Assembly: GCF_025558165.1 (NCBI RefSeq) | Contig: NZ_LAMZ01000001.1 | Coordinates: forward strand, 682,001-746,000 | Length of the DNA stretch: 64,000 nt | From: Candidatus Pelagibacter ubique HIMB140 | GTDB lineage: Bacteria; Pseudomonadota; Alphaproteobacteria; Pelagibacterales; Pelagibacteraceae | Direction of reading: 5' to 3' | Part shown: piece after piece, positions 47,296-56,718 of the stretch | Layout of the letters: each line of letters starts with the position of its first letter | Position numbering within the stretch: position 1 is the stretch's first letter | Translations under genes and position numbers: made by a program | The notes under the pieces: model-generated | Told to the model about the DNA's origin: nothing | What the model saw: only the letters and a program-made list of their open reading frames with translations | Databases searched by the model: none

Positions 47296-48205
47296 TTTTT
47301 GGAACTTAAAAGAACCAAATATCTTAGCTTATCTTTTGTTGCCAATAGCAAAAATTATTCAATTATTTAATTTTTTAAAAAAATATTCTCGACCAAAAAA
47401 ATTTAAAATTAAAACTATTTGTGTTGGAAATATATATGTTGGCGGAACAGGAAAAACATCTTTAAGCATAGAATTAAATAAAATTTTTAATAATAAAAAT
47501 ATTAAATCTTGTTATGTTAAAAAATTTTATAAAAATCAAATTGATGAACAAACAATTTTGAAAAATAATGGAAAACTTTTTTTGTCTAATGAAAGAACTA
47601 CAGCTATTAAACTAGCGGAGGAGGAAGGTTATGAGGTTGCAATTCTTGATGATGGTCTTCAAGATAGAAGTATAGAATATTTTTCAGAAATAGTTTGTTT
47701 CAATAGTATCAATTGGATTGGAAATGGTTTGACAATTCCAGCAGGACCTCTGCGAGAAAATATTAGTAATTTAAAAAGATACAAAAATATATTTATCAAT
47801 GGAAACCTAGAAAATATAGATGAAATTAAAGCAGAGATTAAAAAAATTAATCCTCAAACAAATATTCATTTAGGAAAATATAACCCCTTAAATTTAAATG
47901 AATTCAACCTTAGTGATAAATATATAGTCTTTTCAGGAATAGGAAACCATTCAACATTTATATCAATGCTTAATTTAAATGGACTAAAAATAATAAAAGA
48001 CTTTGAATATCCTGATCATTATCAGTATGAAAAAAAAGATATTGATAAAATTCTATTTCAAGCTGAAAATTTAAATTGCAAAGTAATTACAACAGAGAAA
48101 GATTATGTAAAATTGGATAAAATTTATTTAAATAAGATTAGATTTTTAAAATCTGAATTAAAAATTATAGATGAAGATAAATTCATGAGGTCTATTGGCT
48201 ATTAA
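47276..48205 (+). CDS. lpxK: Tetraacyldisaccharide 4'-kinase
   Basis: A 309-residue LpxK, an inner-membrane P-loop kinase that phosphorylates lipid A disaccharide at the 4' position. The Walker A loop is CVGNIYVGGTGKTSLSIEL (about residues 49-67); VAILDDGLQDRSI is the DDGLQ catalytic signature and NGLTIPAGPLREN is also conserved. The N-terminal LLPIAKIIQLFNF is the membrane-associating helix. It overlaps waaA at the 5' end and lpxL by one base at the 3' end. Confidence 0.96.
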   Translation: MTIRKPNFWNLKEPNILAYLLLPIAKIIQLFNFLKKYSRPKKFKIKTICVGNIYVGGTGKTSLSIELNKIFNNKNIKSCYVKKFYKNQIDEQTILKNNGKLFLSNERTTAIKLAEEEGYEVAILDDGLQDRSIEYFSEIVCFNSINWIGNGLTIPAGPLRENISNLKRYKNIFINGNLENIDEIKAEIKKINPQTNIHLGKYNPLNLNEFNLSDKYIVFSGIGNHSTFISMLNLNGLKIIKDFEYPDHYQYEKKDIDKILFQAENLNCKVITTEKDYVKLDKIYLNKIRFLKSELKIIDEDKFMRSIGY

Positions 48206-49065
48206 TGAAAAATATAAAATATCTTTTCCAATTCTTTTTAATAATATTTCTCTTTATAATATTTAAAATTTTAGGTGCAAATTTGTCTTCAAAATTTAGT
48301 GGTAAAATTTTTGAAAAAATAGGGCCATTTTTTAGATCCAAAAAAGTTATAAATTCAAATATTAAAAAAGCTTTTCCAGATATTAATTTAGAAAAATTAG
48401 AAAATATTAAATCACAAATGTGGAATAATTTTGGAAGAATTTTTGCAGAATATATGTTTATAAAAAGCTTTAGATCTGGAAATTTAAACTCTCAGATTTC
48501 AATAGAAGGAAAAGAAATACTTGAAGAAATAAAAAAAAACAATCAACAAGTAATTTTTATTTCAGGACATCTAAGTAATTTTGAACTTATGGCAATGTGT
48601 TTGGAGAAAAGTGGTATACATCTTGCGGCTATCTATCGTCCATTGAATAATATTTATTTAAACAAAATAATGGAAAGAATTAGAAAAAAATACATTTGCA
48701 ATAAACAAATAAAAAAAGGAATTGGTGGACTTAAAAACTTAATTCAACTTAAAAGAAAAAACTATTCTACAGCTTTAATGATTGACCAAAGAGTTTCGGA
48801 GGGAATACTATCAAATTTTTTTAATGAAAAAGCTTTAACTACAACTATTCCTGCACAATTGATTAAAAAATTTAATATACTAGTGGTTCCAGTGTACATA
48901 GAGAGAATTAAAGATATAAGTTTTAAGATAACTATTAACAAACCTTTGATGTTTCCATTAGATTACTCTACACAAAAAATTACAGATGAGTTAAATAAAA
49001 TTCTTGAAGATATGATTATAAAGAATCCTGGGCAGTGGATATGGTCACACAATCGATGGAAATAA
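48205..49065 (+). CDS. lpxL: Lipid A late acyltransferase (LpxL/HtrB family)
   Basis: A 286-residue lysophospholipid acyltransferase-family enzyme that adds a secondary acyl chain to Kdo-lipid A. It has one N-terminal membrane helix, the HX4D/E-type catalytic motif in ISGHLSNFELMAM (about residue 117) and the substrate loop MIDQRVSEGI. The terminal PGQWIWSHNRWK is diagnostic of the LpxL/LpxM group. Last gene of msbA-waaA-lpxK-lpxL. An 11-base gap separates its stop from the convergent DUF2093 stop. Confidence 0.93.
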   Translation: MKNIKYLFQFFLIIFLFIIFKILGANLSSKFSGKIFEKIGPFFRSKKVINSNIKKAFPDINLEKLENIKSQMWNNFGRIFAEYMFIKSFRSGNLNSQISIEGKEILEEIKKNNQQVIFISGHLSNFELMAMCLEKSGIHLAAIYRPLNNIYLNKIMERIRKKYICNKQIKKGIGGLKNLIQLKRKNYSTALMIDQRVSEGILSNFFNEKALTTTIPAQLIKKFNILVVPVYIERIKDISFKITINKPLMFPLDYSTQKITDELNKILEDMIIKNPGQWIWSHNRWK

Positions 49066-49076
49066 AATTTATTTTT

Positions 49077-49265
49077 CTACTCTTCATCTCTTTTTTTGTG
49101 TGCTTCTATGTATGAATAATAAGCTTCCTGTTTGTCTACATTCCAATATGTTAGATTTTCTAACATAATTTTTTTTCCTGAAATAGCACATAAAACATGA
49201 TCACCAGTCTCCAAGACATTAAAGTTATTAGGCAGATATTTTAATTTAGCTAATTTATTTTTCAT
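49077..49265 (-). CDS. DUF2093 small protein
   Basis: A 62-residue protein matching DUF2093, a family of short alphaproteobacterial proteins of unknown function: LAKLKYLPNNFNVLETGDHV, then LCAISGKKIMLENLTYWNVD and QEAYYSYIEA. The CxxSGxxI segment resembles part of a small zinc-ribbon-like motif but only one Cys is present. ATG at 49263-49265 is chosen because family similarity starts right after it; a longer open frame to 49343 would run into the divergent purD. It is 23 bases from purD. Confidence 0.85.
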   Translation of the reverse strand: MKNKLAKLKYLPNNFNVLETGDHVLCAISGKKIMLENLTYWNVDKQEAYYSYIEAHKKRDEE

Positions 49266-49288
49266 TTCTAAGATATATAAATAGTTAT

Positions 49289-50554
49289 ATGAAAATTGCA
49301 ATTTTAGGTAGTGGAGGAAGAGAGCATGCTTTAACATTTTCAATATCTAAATCAAACATAATTGAAAAAATTTACTGTATACCAGGTAACGCTGGTACAT
49401 CTTCACTAGCTGAAAATATTTCTATTGATATAAATAATTTTGAAAAGGTATATGATTTTTTAAAAAAAAATAATATTGATTTTGTTGTTGTCGGTCCTGA
49501 GGAACCACTTGTAAATGGTATTGTGGATTATTTGGAAAAGTTAAATATAAAAGTTTTTGGACCAAATAAACTTGCCTCGCAATTAGAAGGTTCAAAAATT
49601 TTCACAAAAAATCTGTGCAAAAAATACAACATACCAACAGCAGAATTTGGTGTTTTTAAAAATGCGAAAGAATCTTATAATTATATTGATAATGCAAAGC
49701 ACCCATTAGTAATCAAAGCAGACAATTTAGCAGCTGGAAAAGGTGTTTATATTTGCAGAAAAAAAAAGGAATCATATTTAGCGGTAAAAGAGATATTTGA
49801 AGGTAAATTCGGAACTGCAAAAAATATTCTGTTTGAAGAATTTTTAGAAGGTGAAGAAATGAGCTATTTCATAGTTAGTGACGGAAAAACTTTCAAATAT
49901 TTTGGATCAGCTCAAGATCATAAAAGAGTTGGGGAAGGAGACAAAGGTAAAAATACTGGAGGCATGGGTGCATACTCACCCTCAAGATTATTTAATAAAG
50001 AGTTAGAGCAAAAAATTTTAGAAAAAATAATAAAACCAACATTAAAAGGTATAAATGATTTAGGAACAAAATATAAAGGTTTTCTATATGCTGGATTGAT
50101 GATTGTTAAAGATGAACCATTTTTAATTGAATACAATGTAAGGATGGGTGACCCTGAATGCCAAACAATTCTGCCAACTTTAGACACTGATATCATTAAA
50201 ATTTTTCAATCATGTATTAATGAAAAACTTGATGAAATAGAAATAAAATGGATAAATAGAAAAAGTCTGTGTGTCGTATTATGCTCAAATGGTTATCCAG
50301 ACAAATATGAAAAAAATATAATTATAGATAATTTTGAGAAGTTAAATCTAGATGAAAATAATTATTTATTTCATGCGGGAACAGAAATAAAGCACAATAA
50401 GATTTATGCTGTTGGAGGTAGAGTATTAAATTTCATATCACTTTCAAACACATACAGTGAAGCCAAAAAAAATATCCACGAAAACTTAGAAAAATTGAAC
50501 TGGGAAAAAGGTTTTTTTAGAAAAGATATTGGATACAAAGTCATTAATAAATGA
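49289..50554 (+). CDS. purD: Phosphoribosylamine-glycine ligase
   Basis: A 421-residue GAR synthetase of the ATP-grasp fold, second step of purine synthesis. N-terminal ILGSGGREHALTFSISKS, the SKIFTKNLCKKYNIPTAEFG segment, VIKADNLAAGKGVYIC and the metal-binding EYNVRMGDPECQTILP are all hallmarks. Length is standard (420-430). It overlaps rsmD by ATGA. Its substrate phosphoribosylamine derives from PRPP made by prs near the start of the window. Confidence 0.98.
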   Translation: MKIAILGSGGREHALTFSISKSNIIEKIYCIPGNAGTSSLAENISIDINNFEKVYDFLKKNNIDFVVVGPEEPLVNGIVDYLEKLNIKVFGPNKLASQLEGSKIFTKNLCKKYNIPTAEFGVFKNAKESYNYIDNAKHPLVIKADNLAAGKGVYICRKKKESYLAVKEIFEGKFGTAKNILFEEFLEGEEMSYFIVSDGKTFKYFGSAQDHKRVGEGDKGKNTGGMGAYSPSRLFNKELEQKILEKIIKPTLKGINDLGTKYKGFLYAGLMIVKDEPFLIEYNVRMGDPECQTILPTLDTDIIKIFQSCINEKLDEIEIKWINRKSLCVVLCSNGYPDKYEKNIIIDNFEKLNLDENNYLFHAGTEIKHNKIYAVGGRVLNFISLSNTYSEAKKNIHENLEKLNWEKGFFRKDIGYKVINK

Positions 50555-51114
50555 GAATTATTGGTGGTAATTTTAAAGGTAGAAAAATCCTTGAACCTAA
50601 AGATAAAGAAACAAGACCTTTAAAAGATTTAACAAAAGAATCTATTTTTAATATTATTAATCATTCAAATAAATTTTCTATAGAGCTTGAAAAATCTTAT
50701 GTCTTAGATTTATTTTCTGGAACAGGGTCTTTTGGTTTAGAATGTTTATCAAGAGAAGCAAAACACGTATGTTTTGTTGAAAATTATATAGGAATATTAC
50801 CAATATTAAAAAATAATTTATCCAATTTAAAAACAGTCAAAAATTATTCAATTATTGAGAAAAATATTTTAATTGATATTGATTTTTTAGAAAAAAAGAA
50901 AAAGTTTGATATTATTTTTTTAGATCCTCCGTACAAAGAAAAAAAAATTCATACTATTTTAAATAATCTTCATAAATTCAAAACTCTCAAACCAGATGGA
51001 ATAATAATTATCCATAGACATAAAAAAGAAGAGGATAATTTTCCAGACAAATTTAAAATTATTGAAGAAAAAAAATATGGAATTTCTAAGATAATATTTG
51101 GAAAATTTATTTAG
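50551..51114 (+). CDS. rsmD: 16S rRNA (guanine966-N2)-methyltransferase
   Basis: A 187-residue RsmD-family methyltransferase. The N-terminal MRIIGGNFKGRKI and RPLKDLTKESIFNII are signature segments. The SAM-binding loop is VLDLFSGTGSFGLECLSREA (about residues 50-69) and the catalytic DPPY motif is IIFLDPPYKEKK. It modifies G966 in 16S rRNA. It is coupled to purD by a 4-base overlap and its stop interlocks with pgi (TTAG at 51111-51114). Confidence 0.95.
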   Translation: MRIIGGNFKGRKILEPKDKETRPLKDLTKESIFNIINHSNKFSIELEKSYVLDLFSGTGSFGLECLSREAKHVCFVENYIGILPILKNNLSNLKTVKNYSIIEKNILIDIDFLEKKKKFDIIFLDPPYKEKKIHTILNNLHKFKTLKPDGIIIIHRHKKEEDNFPDKFKIIEEKKYGISKIIFGKFI

Positions 51115-52265
51115 ATTAAAATTTTTTTTGTTTCTGTTTTAATTAACTCTACAGCTGGTTGATCAAAAGGATTAATTTTAAGAGCTCTTCCCAATAAGAT
51201 TGTCTCTAAAATAAAGAAAGTAAATAATTCACCTAGGGTATTTTCATCTCTTTTAATAATCTCAAAACTCCTGAAAGGTATTTTCTTATTTTTAAAAACA
51301 TTCTCTGTAGCTTGTTTTTGAGCATAAATAATATGATCAATATCTTTATTTTTTAAATAACTTTGCATTTGTAAAATTTGACTATTATTTATTTTTAGAG
51401 AATTTTTTTCTTTGACATAAAAAAATGTAAAAAAATTATTCTTAAAACCATCTAAATATAATTGCATAACACTATGATTATCTTTAGGCATATTTGAAAC
51501 AATAGGAAGAATACCAAGACCTTTTTTACCCAAACTTTCAGCTACTAATTGTTGATACCAATTAAATAAATTAGAAGATTTTTCATCATAATTAATGATT
51601 ATCGAATTAAATTTTTTTCTTTTTGTAAAGTATAGAATTTGATCAACATTATTAACTAAAGAATTTAAATAATTTTTATTTTTGATTAAATTGTTTAATT
51701 GTTTAAATCTACGTGAGTCTAAATCCATCAATTCTGCTGGTAACATTCCTACTTCTGATAAAACAGAATATCTTCCACCTATGAAATTGTTATGATGAAT
51801 TATCTCTGATTTAAATTTTTCAGCTAAAGTATGAAGATAATTTTTTTTATTTTCAGTAATAAAAATGTTTTTATTTTTTTTTTTAACAAAAATATTCGTA
51901 TTAACAATTGTTTCAGTGGTATTGCCAGATTTAGATATTATCAAATTTAGATATCTTTTTTTTTTGTTTTTTTTAGTAAGTGATTTTAAATTATCTAAAA
52001 ATTCGAATTTTTTTTTTATTTTATGCTCTAGAAAATCATAAATTGCTTGGGTTCCTAATGAGGATCCTCCCATGCCTATAACTCTATAATTACTGAAAGT
52101 TTTGAATTTAGATATTGTATTTTTATTAAAATTATTTTTATATTCTTTTTTTAATGATTTAATTACGAAATTCTCCTCATTAAGAAGATTTATTAATTTT
52201 TTCTTTAAATTTTTATTTAATTTCTTTTTTCCAAAGGGCTTTAATTTAATATTTTTTGTGAGCAT
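51111..52265 (-). CDS. pgi: Glucose-6-phosphate isomerase, short form
   Basis: A 384-residue Pgi, clearly shorter than the usual 440-550. It has both SIS domains. VIGMGGSSLGTQAIYDFLEH is the first sugar-phosphate loop, FIGGRYSVLSEVGMLPAEL matches Pgi signature 1 and the C-terminal FDQPAVELIK matches signature 2 with Ala in place of Gly/Ser. It interconverts glucose-6-P and fructose-6-P. The shortening is at the N-terminus and between domains. It overlaps the lipoprotein gene upstream by one base. Confidence 0.9.
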   Translation of the reverse strand: MLTKNIKLKPFGKKKLNKNLKKKLINLLNEENFVIKSLKKEYKNNFNKNTISKFKTFSNYRVIGMGGSSLGTQAIYDFLEHKIKKKFEFLDNLKSLTKKNKKKRYLNLIISKSGNTTETIVNTNIFVKKKNKNIFITENKKNYLHTLAEKFKSEIIHHNNFIGGRYSVLSEVGMLPAELMDLDSRRFKQLNNLIKNKNYLNSLVNNVDQILYFTKRKKFNSIIINYDEKSSNLFNWYQQLVAESLGKKGLGILPIVSNMPKDNHSVMQLYLDGFKNNFFTFFYVKEKNSLKINNSQILQMQSYLKNKDIDHIIYAQKQATENVFKNKKIPFRSFEIIKRDENTLGELFTFFILETILLGRALKINPFDQPAVELIKTETKKILI

Positions 52266-52579
52266 TATTTATTTTTGATTTTGCTCAAAATAGACCCTTC
52301 TAGATCACCAGATGTTTCTTCTTTAGCTACATCATCTTTATTTTCTGTAATTAAATTTTTAATCTTATTTTCTTGTTTCTCTTGCGTATTGTTATTTTGA
52401 TCGGGTATTGGTAGTTCATTAAATTCTGGAGGCATCACTAATGGTGACTTTTTTTCAACTAAAAATTCATCACTACTGTTCTTTTTTGGGTTTTGAAATC
52501 CTTTTTTGACTGTGTTGCACCCAGTTAAAATAGCAAAAGTTATTATAAGGATAATAGATAAATTAATTTTTTTAGTCAT
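52265..52579 (-). CDS. DUF3035-like lipoprotein
   Basis: About 104 residues from ATG 52577-52579: a lipoprotein signal (IILIITFAILTGCNT) with the lipobox Cys near residue 21. The mature part has DEFLVEKKSPLVMPPEFNEL, which matches the core of alphaproteobacterial DUF3035 lipoproteins (DEFxVxxxxPLxxPP). The rest is acidic and likely unstructured. It overlaps the lspA stop by 8 bases, so lipoprotein and its signal peptidase are coupled. Function unknown. Confidence 0.82.
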   Translation of the reverse strand: MTKKINLSIILIITFAILTGCNTVKKGFQNPKKNSSDEFLVEKKSPLVMPPEFNELPIPDQNNNTQEKQENKIKNLITENKDDVAKEETSGDLEGSILSKIKNK

Positions 52580-53069
52580 TTGACTTATTAGATTTTTTAA
52601 AAATTTCAATTAATATGATCATTATAACTCCAATTGTTATAAATATATCTGATACATTAAAAATAAACCAATGAAAATTTCCTACGTGAAAGTCTATAAA
52701 ATCTGGTACAGCTTTATAAATCAATCTATCAAAAAAATTTCCTAAAGCACCCCCCAATACTAATAATAGTGCATATTTCTCTAGTAGATCACTTTTCCTT
52801 ATCATTAAAATAATGAAAATAATTACTATAAATATTAGAAAAGTTAAAAAATTATATAAATAATCTTCCTTAAATGAAAATAGTCCAAAAGCTATTCCAC
52901 CATTCCAAATAAGATGAATATTTAAAAATTTTGATGCATATATTTCAGAATTAAAATTAAGTTTATCCAGATGAATTACAAACAGTTTTGATATTCTGTC
53001 TAAAAAAAAAATAATTAAAATAACAATTGTTTCCAAATAATAATTTTTAAATATTTTATTTAAAAGCAT
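52572..53069 (-). CDS. lspA: Lipoprotein signal peptidase (signal peptidase II)
   Basis: About 165 residues with four membrane helices. The catalytic aspartates are in GALGNFFDRLIYKAVPDFID and NVSDIFITIGVIMI, the LspA motifs. It cleaves prolipoproteins after Lgt has acted. I take ATG 53067-53069, giving a TAATG overlap with the ileS stop; a TTG at 53087 would overlap ileS by 19 bases. The ileS-lspA order is widely conserved in bacteria. Confidence 0.95.
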   Translation of the reverse strand: MLLNKIFKNYYLETIVILIIFFLDRISKLFVIHLDKLNFNSEIYASKFLNIHLIWNGGIAFGLFSFKEDYLYNFLTFLIFIVIIFIILMIRKSDLLEKYALLLVLGGALGNFFDRLIYKAVPDFIDFHVGNFHWFIFNVSDIFITIGVIMIILIEIFKKSNKSND

Positions 53070-55798
53070 TAAGAATTTTGTGGACAATTAGATCTGGTAC
53101 ATCCTTTTTCATTTATTTTCCAACACATCGAACATTTTGTTCCTTTTGCTTTTTCTGTAAGAACATTTGCGTCAATGTTATTTTCATAATTAACTTCAGC
53201 TTTAGAAGTTATACAAAGTTCTGAAAAATCAATATCTTTTGTTATACTTTCTAAATTTTGATCTAAATGAATTTTAATCTCAGCTTCTAAACTTGATCCT
53301 ATAACTTTAGCTGCTCTTTTTTCCTCTATACTTACATTACATAAATTTCTAATTTTAATTAGCTCAATCCATTTCTGATTTAATTTTTCATTATAAAAAT
53401 TTTTTGGAAAAGTTAAAAAGTTTTCTAAATGAATACTTTTTTGGTTTTTAAATAATAATTGATAAATTTCTTCAGTTGTGAAAGACAATATTGGTGCAAA
53501 CCATCTAAGTAAAGAGTTTAAAATTATATTCAACAATAAGATAGTTGATTTTCGCTTAGGGTTATCTAAAGAGTCGCAGTATAAAGTGTCTTTTCTTATG
53601 TCAAAATAAAAAGCTGACAAATCTACAGTGCAAAAATTTAATAATTCTTTATACAAATTATGAAAATCATAATTCTCAAAATATTTTTTGAAATTATTAT
53701 TTAAAGAATACAATTTGTGTAGCATGTACTGCTCTAAATCAGGTAAATTATTTAAATCTACTTTTTCAAGATCAATTATTTCAAAATTATCATTAAGATT
53801 TCCTAATAAATATCTAAATGTATTTCTAATCTTCCTGTAGGAATCTGCGTGTTGATCTAAAATTGAATAATCGATTCTTAAATCTTCTGAATAATTTGAT
53901 GATGCTACCCAAATTCTTAAAATATCTGCTCCGTATTTTTTTAAAATATCTTCTGGAGCAATCACATTTCCTAATGATTTAGACATTTTTAGACCTTTTC
54001 CATCTACAACGAAACCGTGAGATAAAATTGAATCAAAAGGAGCTCTACCTCTAGTTCCACATGACTCTAATAATGACGAATGAAACCACCCTCTATGTTG
54101 ATCTGAACCTTCTAAATACATTGACGCTGGCCACTTGAGATCATTTCTTTTCTCCAATACAAATGAATGAGTTGAGCCGCTATCAAACCAAACTTCTACA
54201 ATATCACTTAATTTATCATAATCTTTGGCCTTGTACTTATCACCTAAAAATCTTTGCGGATCGTCTGAAAACCAACAATCAGATCCCTCTTTTTCATAAA
54301 TTGATGCAATATTTTCATTAACTTCATCATCAATTAAAATTTCTTTGTTTTTTTTATTTACAAAAATAGGTAAAGGAACGCCCCATACTCTTTGTCTAGA
54401 AACACACCAGTCGGGCCTGGTTTCAATCATAGATTTTAATCTTTCTTTTCCCTTGCTTGGATAAAATATTGTATCATCAATGGCTTTTAAAGCTTTATCT
54501 CTTAATTTATGACTTTCCATAGAAATAAACCACTGAGGTGTTGCTCTATGGACCAATGGTGCTTTTGATCTCCAAGAATGAGGATAAGAATGAACTAGTT
54601 CACCATTTGATAATAAATTTTTTTGATCTTTAAGTTTTTCAATTACTATTGGGTTAGCTTTAAAAATATGAATACCTTCAAATAACTTTACATTATTTGT
54701 ATATTTCCCATCACCATCAACTGTCTCTACTGCTTTTATTCCATTATTTAAACATAAATTAAAATCATCTGGCCCATGACTTGGCGCACAATGAACTATT
54801 CCTGTTCCCTGCTCTGTCGTCACAAATCTTGCTTCTAACATTGGGATTTCAGTCTCATAACCTAAGTTTAAAAAGGGATGATTGCAAATAGTATCTTTAA
54901 AGTCTTTTCCCTTAAACTTTATAATCTCATTATAATTTTTAATTCCACATTCTTTTATGACTGACTCAAGTAAAGCTTGTGCAACAACTATTTTTCTGTT
55001 TTGAAAATCTCCCTTATCATTAACTTGCAATAAAACATAATCTAATGCTTCATTATAAGCTAATGCTTTATTAGCAGGAATTGTCCATGGTGTAGTTGTC
55101 CAAATTATAATTTCACTTTTTTCTAATTCTTTAATTTTAGACGACCTAACTGAAAACGATGTATATATAGTATCTGACTTGTGATCTTGGTATTCTACTT
55201 CTGCATCAGCTAAAGCAGTTTTTTCAACAGTTGACCATAAAACTGGTTTATATCCTCTGTATAAACTTCCTTCTTTAAGAAATTTTCCAAGTTCTCTTAC
55301 TATTTGAGCCTCTGCATCAAAACTCATTGTAGAATAATAATTTTCCCAATCACCAACTACACCTAATCTTTTGAATTGGCCTTTGTGAATTTCGATCCAT
55401 TTTTCAGCAAAAGATCTACATTCTTTTCTAAACTCAACTATAGGGACATCATTTTTATTTTTCTTATTTTTTTTATATTCCTCTTCTATTTTCCATTCGA
55501 TCGGCAAACCATGACAATCCCATCCAGGTACATAAATTGAGTCTTTACCATCCATTTGATGAAATTTTACAATTATGTCTTTTAAAATTTTATTTAATGC
55601 TGTCCCCATATGAATATTGCCGTTTGCATATGGAGGGCCATCATGTAAGACAAATTTTTCTTTACCTTTACTTGACTTTCTTAATTCATCATAAAGTTTT
55701 ATTTGTTGCCAATAATTTAGAATTTCTGGTTCTCTAGTTGGCAGGTTCGCCTTCATTGAGAAAGCTGTTTTAGGTAGATTTATATCAGATTTGCTCAT
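53069..55798 (-). CDS. ileS: Isoleucyl-tRNA synthetase
   Basis: A 909-residue class I aminoacyl-tRNA synthetase. The HIGH-type motif is in PPYANGNIHMGTALNKIL (about residues 54-71), the editing domain includes TTPWTIPANKALAYN, and the KMSKS motif is in GLKMSKSLGNVIAPED (about 610). The C-terminal zinc ribbon CSMCWKINEKGCTRSNCPQ is intact. Length and zinc-ribbon type fit bacterial IleRS. It overlaps ribF by 4 bases. Confidence 0.98.
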   Translation of the reverse strand: MSKSDINLPKTAFSMKANLPTREPEILNYWQQIKLYDELRKSSKGKEKFVLHDGPPYANGNIHMGTALNKILKDIIVKFHQMDGKDSIYVPGWDCHGLPIEWKIEEEYKKNKKNKNDVPIVEFRKECRSFAEKWIEIHKGQFKRLGVVGDWENYYSTMSFDAEAQIVRELGKFLKEGSLYRGYKPVLWSTVEKTALADAEVEYQDHKSDTIYTSFSVRSSKIKELEKSEIIIWTTTPWTIPANKALAYNEALDYVLLQVNDKGDFQNRKIVVAQALLESVIKECGIKNYNEIIKFKGKDFKDTICNHPFLNLGYETEIPMLEARFVTTEQGTGIVHCAPSHGPDDFNLCLNNGIKAVETVDGDGKYTNNVKLFEGIHIFKANPIVIEKLKDQKNLLSNGELVHSYPHSWRSKAPLVHRATPQWFISMESHKLRDKALKAIDDTIFYPSKGKERLKSMIETRPDWCVSRQRVWGVPLPIFVNKKNKEILIDDEVNENIASIYEKEGSDCWFSDDPQRFLGDKYKAKDYDKLSDIVEVWFDSGSTHSFVLEKRNDLKWPASMYLEGSDQHRGWFHSSLLESCGTRGRAPFDSILSHGFVVDGKGLKMSKSLGNVIAPEDILKKYGADILRIWVASSNYSEDLRIDYSILDQHADSYRKIRNTFRYLLGNLNDNFEIIDLEKVDLNNLPDLEQYMLHKLYSLNNNFKKYFENYDFHNLYKELLNFCTVDLSAFYFDIRKDTLYCDSLDNPKRKSTILLLNIILNSLLRWFAPILSFTTEEIYQLLFKNQKSIHLENFLTFPKNFYNEKLNQKWIELIKIRNLCNVSIEEKRAAKVIGSSLEAEIKIHLDQNLESITKDIDFSELCITSKAEVNYENNIDANVLTEKAKGTKCSMCWKINEKGCTRSNCPQNS

Positions 55799-56718
55799 TT
55801 AGTTTTTCTTGCAATATTTAAATCAGATTTAATTTGTTTTCTGAGTTGATCAACATTCTTAAATTTTTTTTCTTTTCTAATAAACTTTAAAAACTTCACT
55901 GATAAAAGCTTATTATAAAGATTTCCAGAAAAATTAAACAAATGCACTTCTAATAAGATTTTTTTTTGGTTAAATGTGGGTCTATAGCCAAGATTTGCTA
56001 TGCCGCTCAATTTTTTTAGATTTTTTTTTCTTATTACTCTTACAGCATAAACTCCTGGCTTTGCTAAGACATAATCCTTAATATCTATGTTGCATGTTGG
56101 AAAACCAATTTTTTTTCCAACTTGTCTACCCTTTTGAACTATTCCATCAATTGTCCATTCTCTTCCTAAAAATTTGTTAGCTCGATTTAAATTACCTTTT
56201 TCTAGTAAGTTTCTTATTATTGTTGAAGATACTATTTTTTTACTTTTTAAAAGTGGTTTAGGTTTAATTACTTTATAATTAAAATTTTTTTCGTTTTGTA
56301 TAAGTAATTTAACATCACCTTCTCTTTTATTTCCAAATCTAAAATTATTACTTACAAATATAAATTTACAATTAAGTTTTTTATATAGAATTTCTTTTAT
56401 AAATTTAATTGATTTTATTTTAGAAAAATTTCTATCAAATTTTTTTGTAATTATAAAATCTACTTTTAATTTTTTTAGTAATTCTATTTTTTGATGTACA
56501 GAAGAAACTTTAAAATTCTTCAATGAATTGTTAAAATACATCTTGGGCATTGGATCAAAATTAATAACTCCTATTTTTGAATTAAATTTTTTTTTGTAAG
56601 ATAAAGCTAACTTAAATAATTTTTGATGTCCTAAATGAAGACCATCAAAATTTCCAATTAATATAATTGAATTTTTATGGTGATTATTAATATTGAAATT
56701 TTTATATAACTTTACCAT
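55795..56718 (-). CDS. ribF: Bifunctional riboflavin kinase / FAD synthetase
   Basis: A 307-residue RibF making FMN and FAD. The N-terminal nucleotidyltransferase domain carries GNFDGLHLGHQKLF (residues 22-35) and the SSTIIRNLLEKGN region; the C-terminal riboflavin kinase domain carries GRQVGKKIGFPTCNI and the catalytic NLGYRPTFNQK with a later Glu (LLEVHLFNF). ribF-ileS-lspA is a very common order. It overlaps the HAD hydrolase gene by 7 bases and ileS by 4. Confidence 0.95.
   Translation of the reverse strand: MVKLYKNFNINNHHKNSIILIGNFDGLHLGHQKLFKLALSYKKKFNSKIGVINFDPMPKMYFNNSLKNFKVSSVHQKIELLKKLKVDFIITKKFDRNFSKIKSIKFIKEILYKKLNCKFIFVSNNFRFGNKREGDVKLLIQNEKNFNYKVIKPKPLLKSKKIVSSTIIRNLLEKGNLNRANKFLGREWTIDGIVQKGRQVGKKIGFPTCNIDIKDYVLAKPGVYAVRVIRKKNLKKLSGIANLGYRPTFNQKKILLEVHLFNFSGNLYNKLLSVKFLKFIRKEKKFKNVDQLRKQIKSDLNIARKTK

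Noticed and set aside
44306-49065. O-antigen or other hypervariable polysaccharide island next to the lipid A genes
   Set aside because: Only core lipid A/Kdo genes are present; no glycosyltransferase cassette or composition change is seen.
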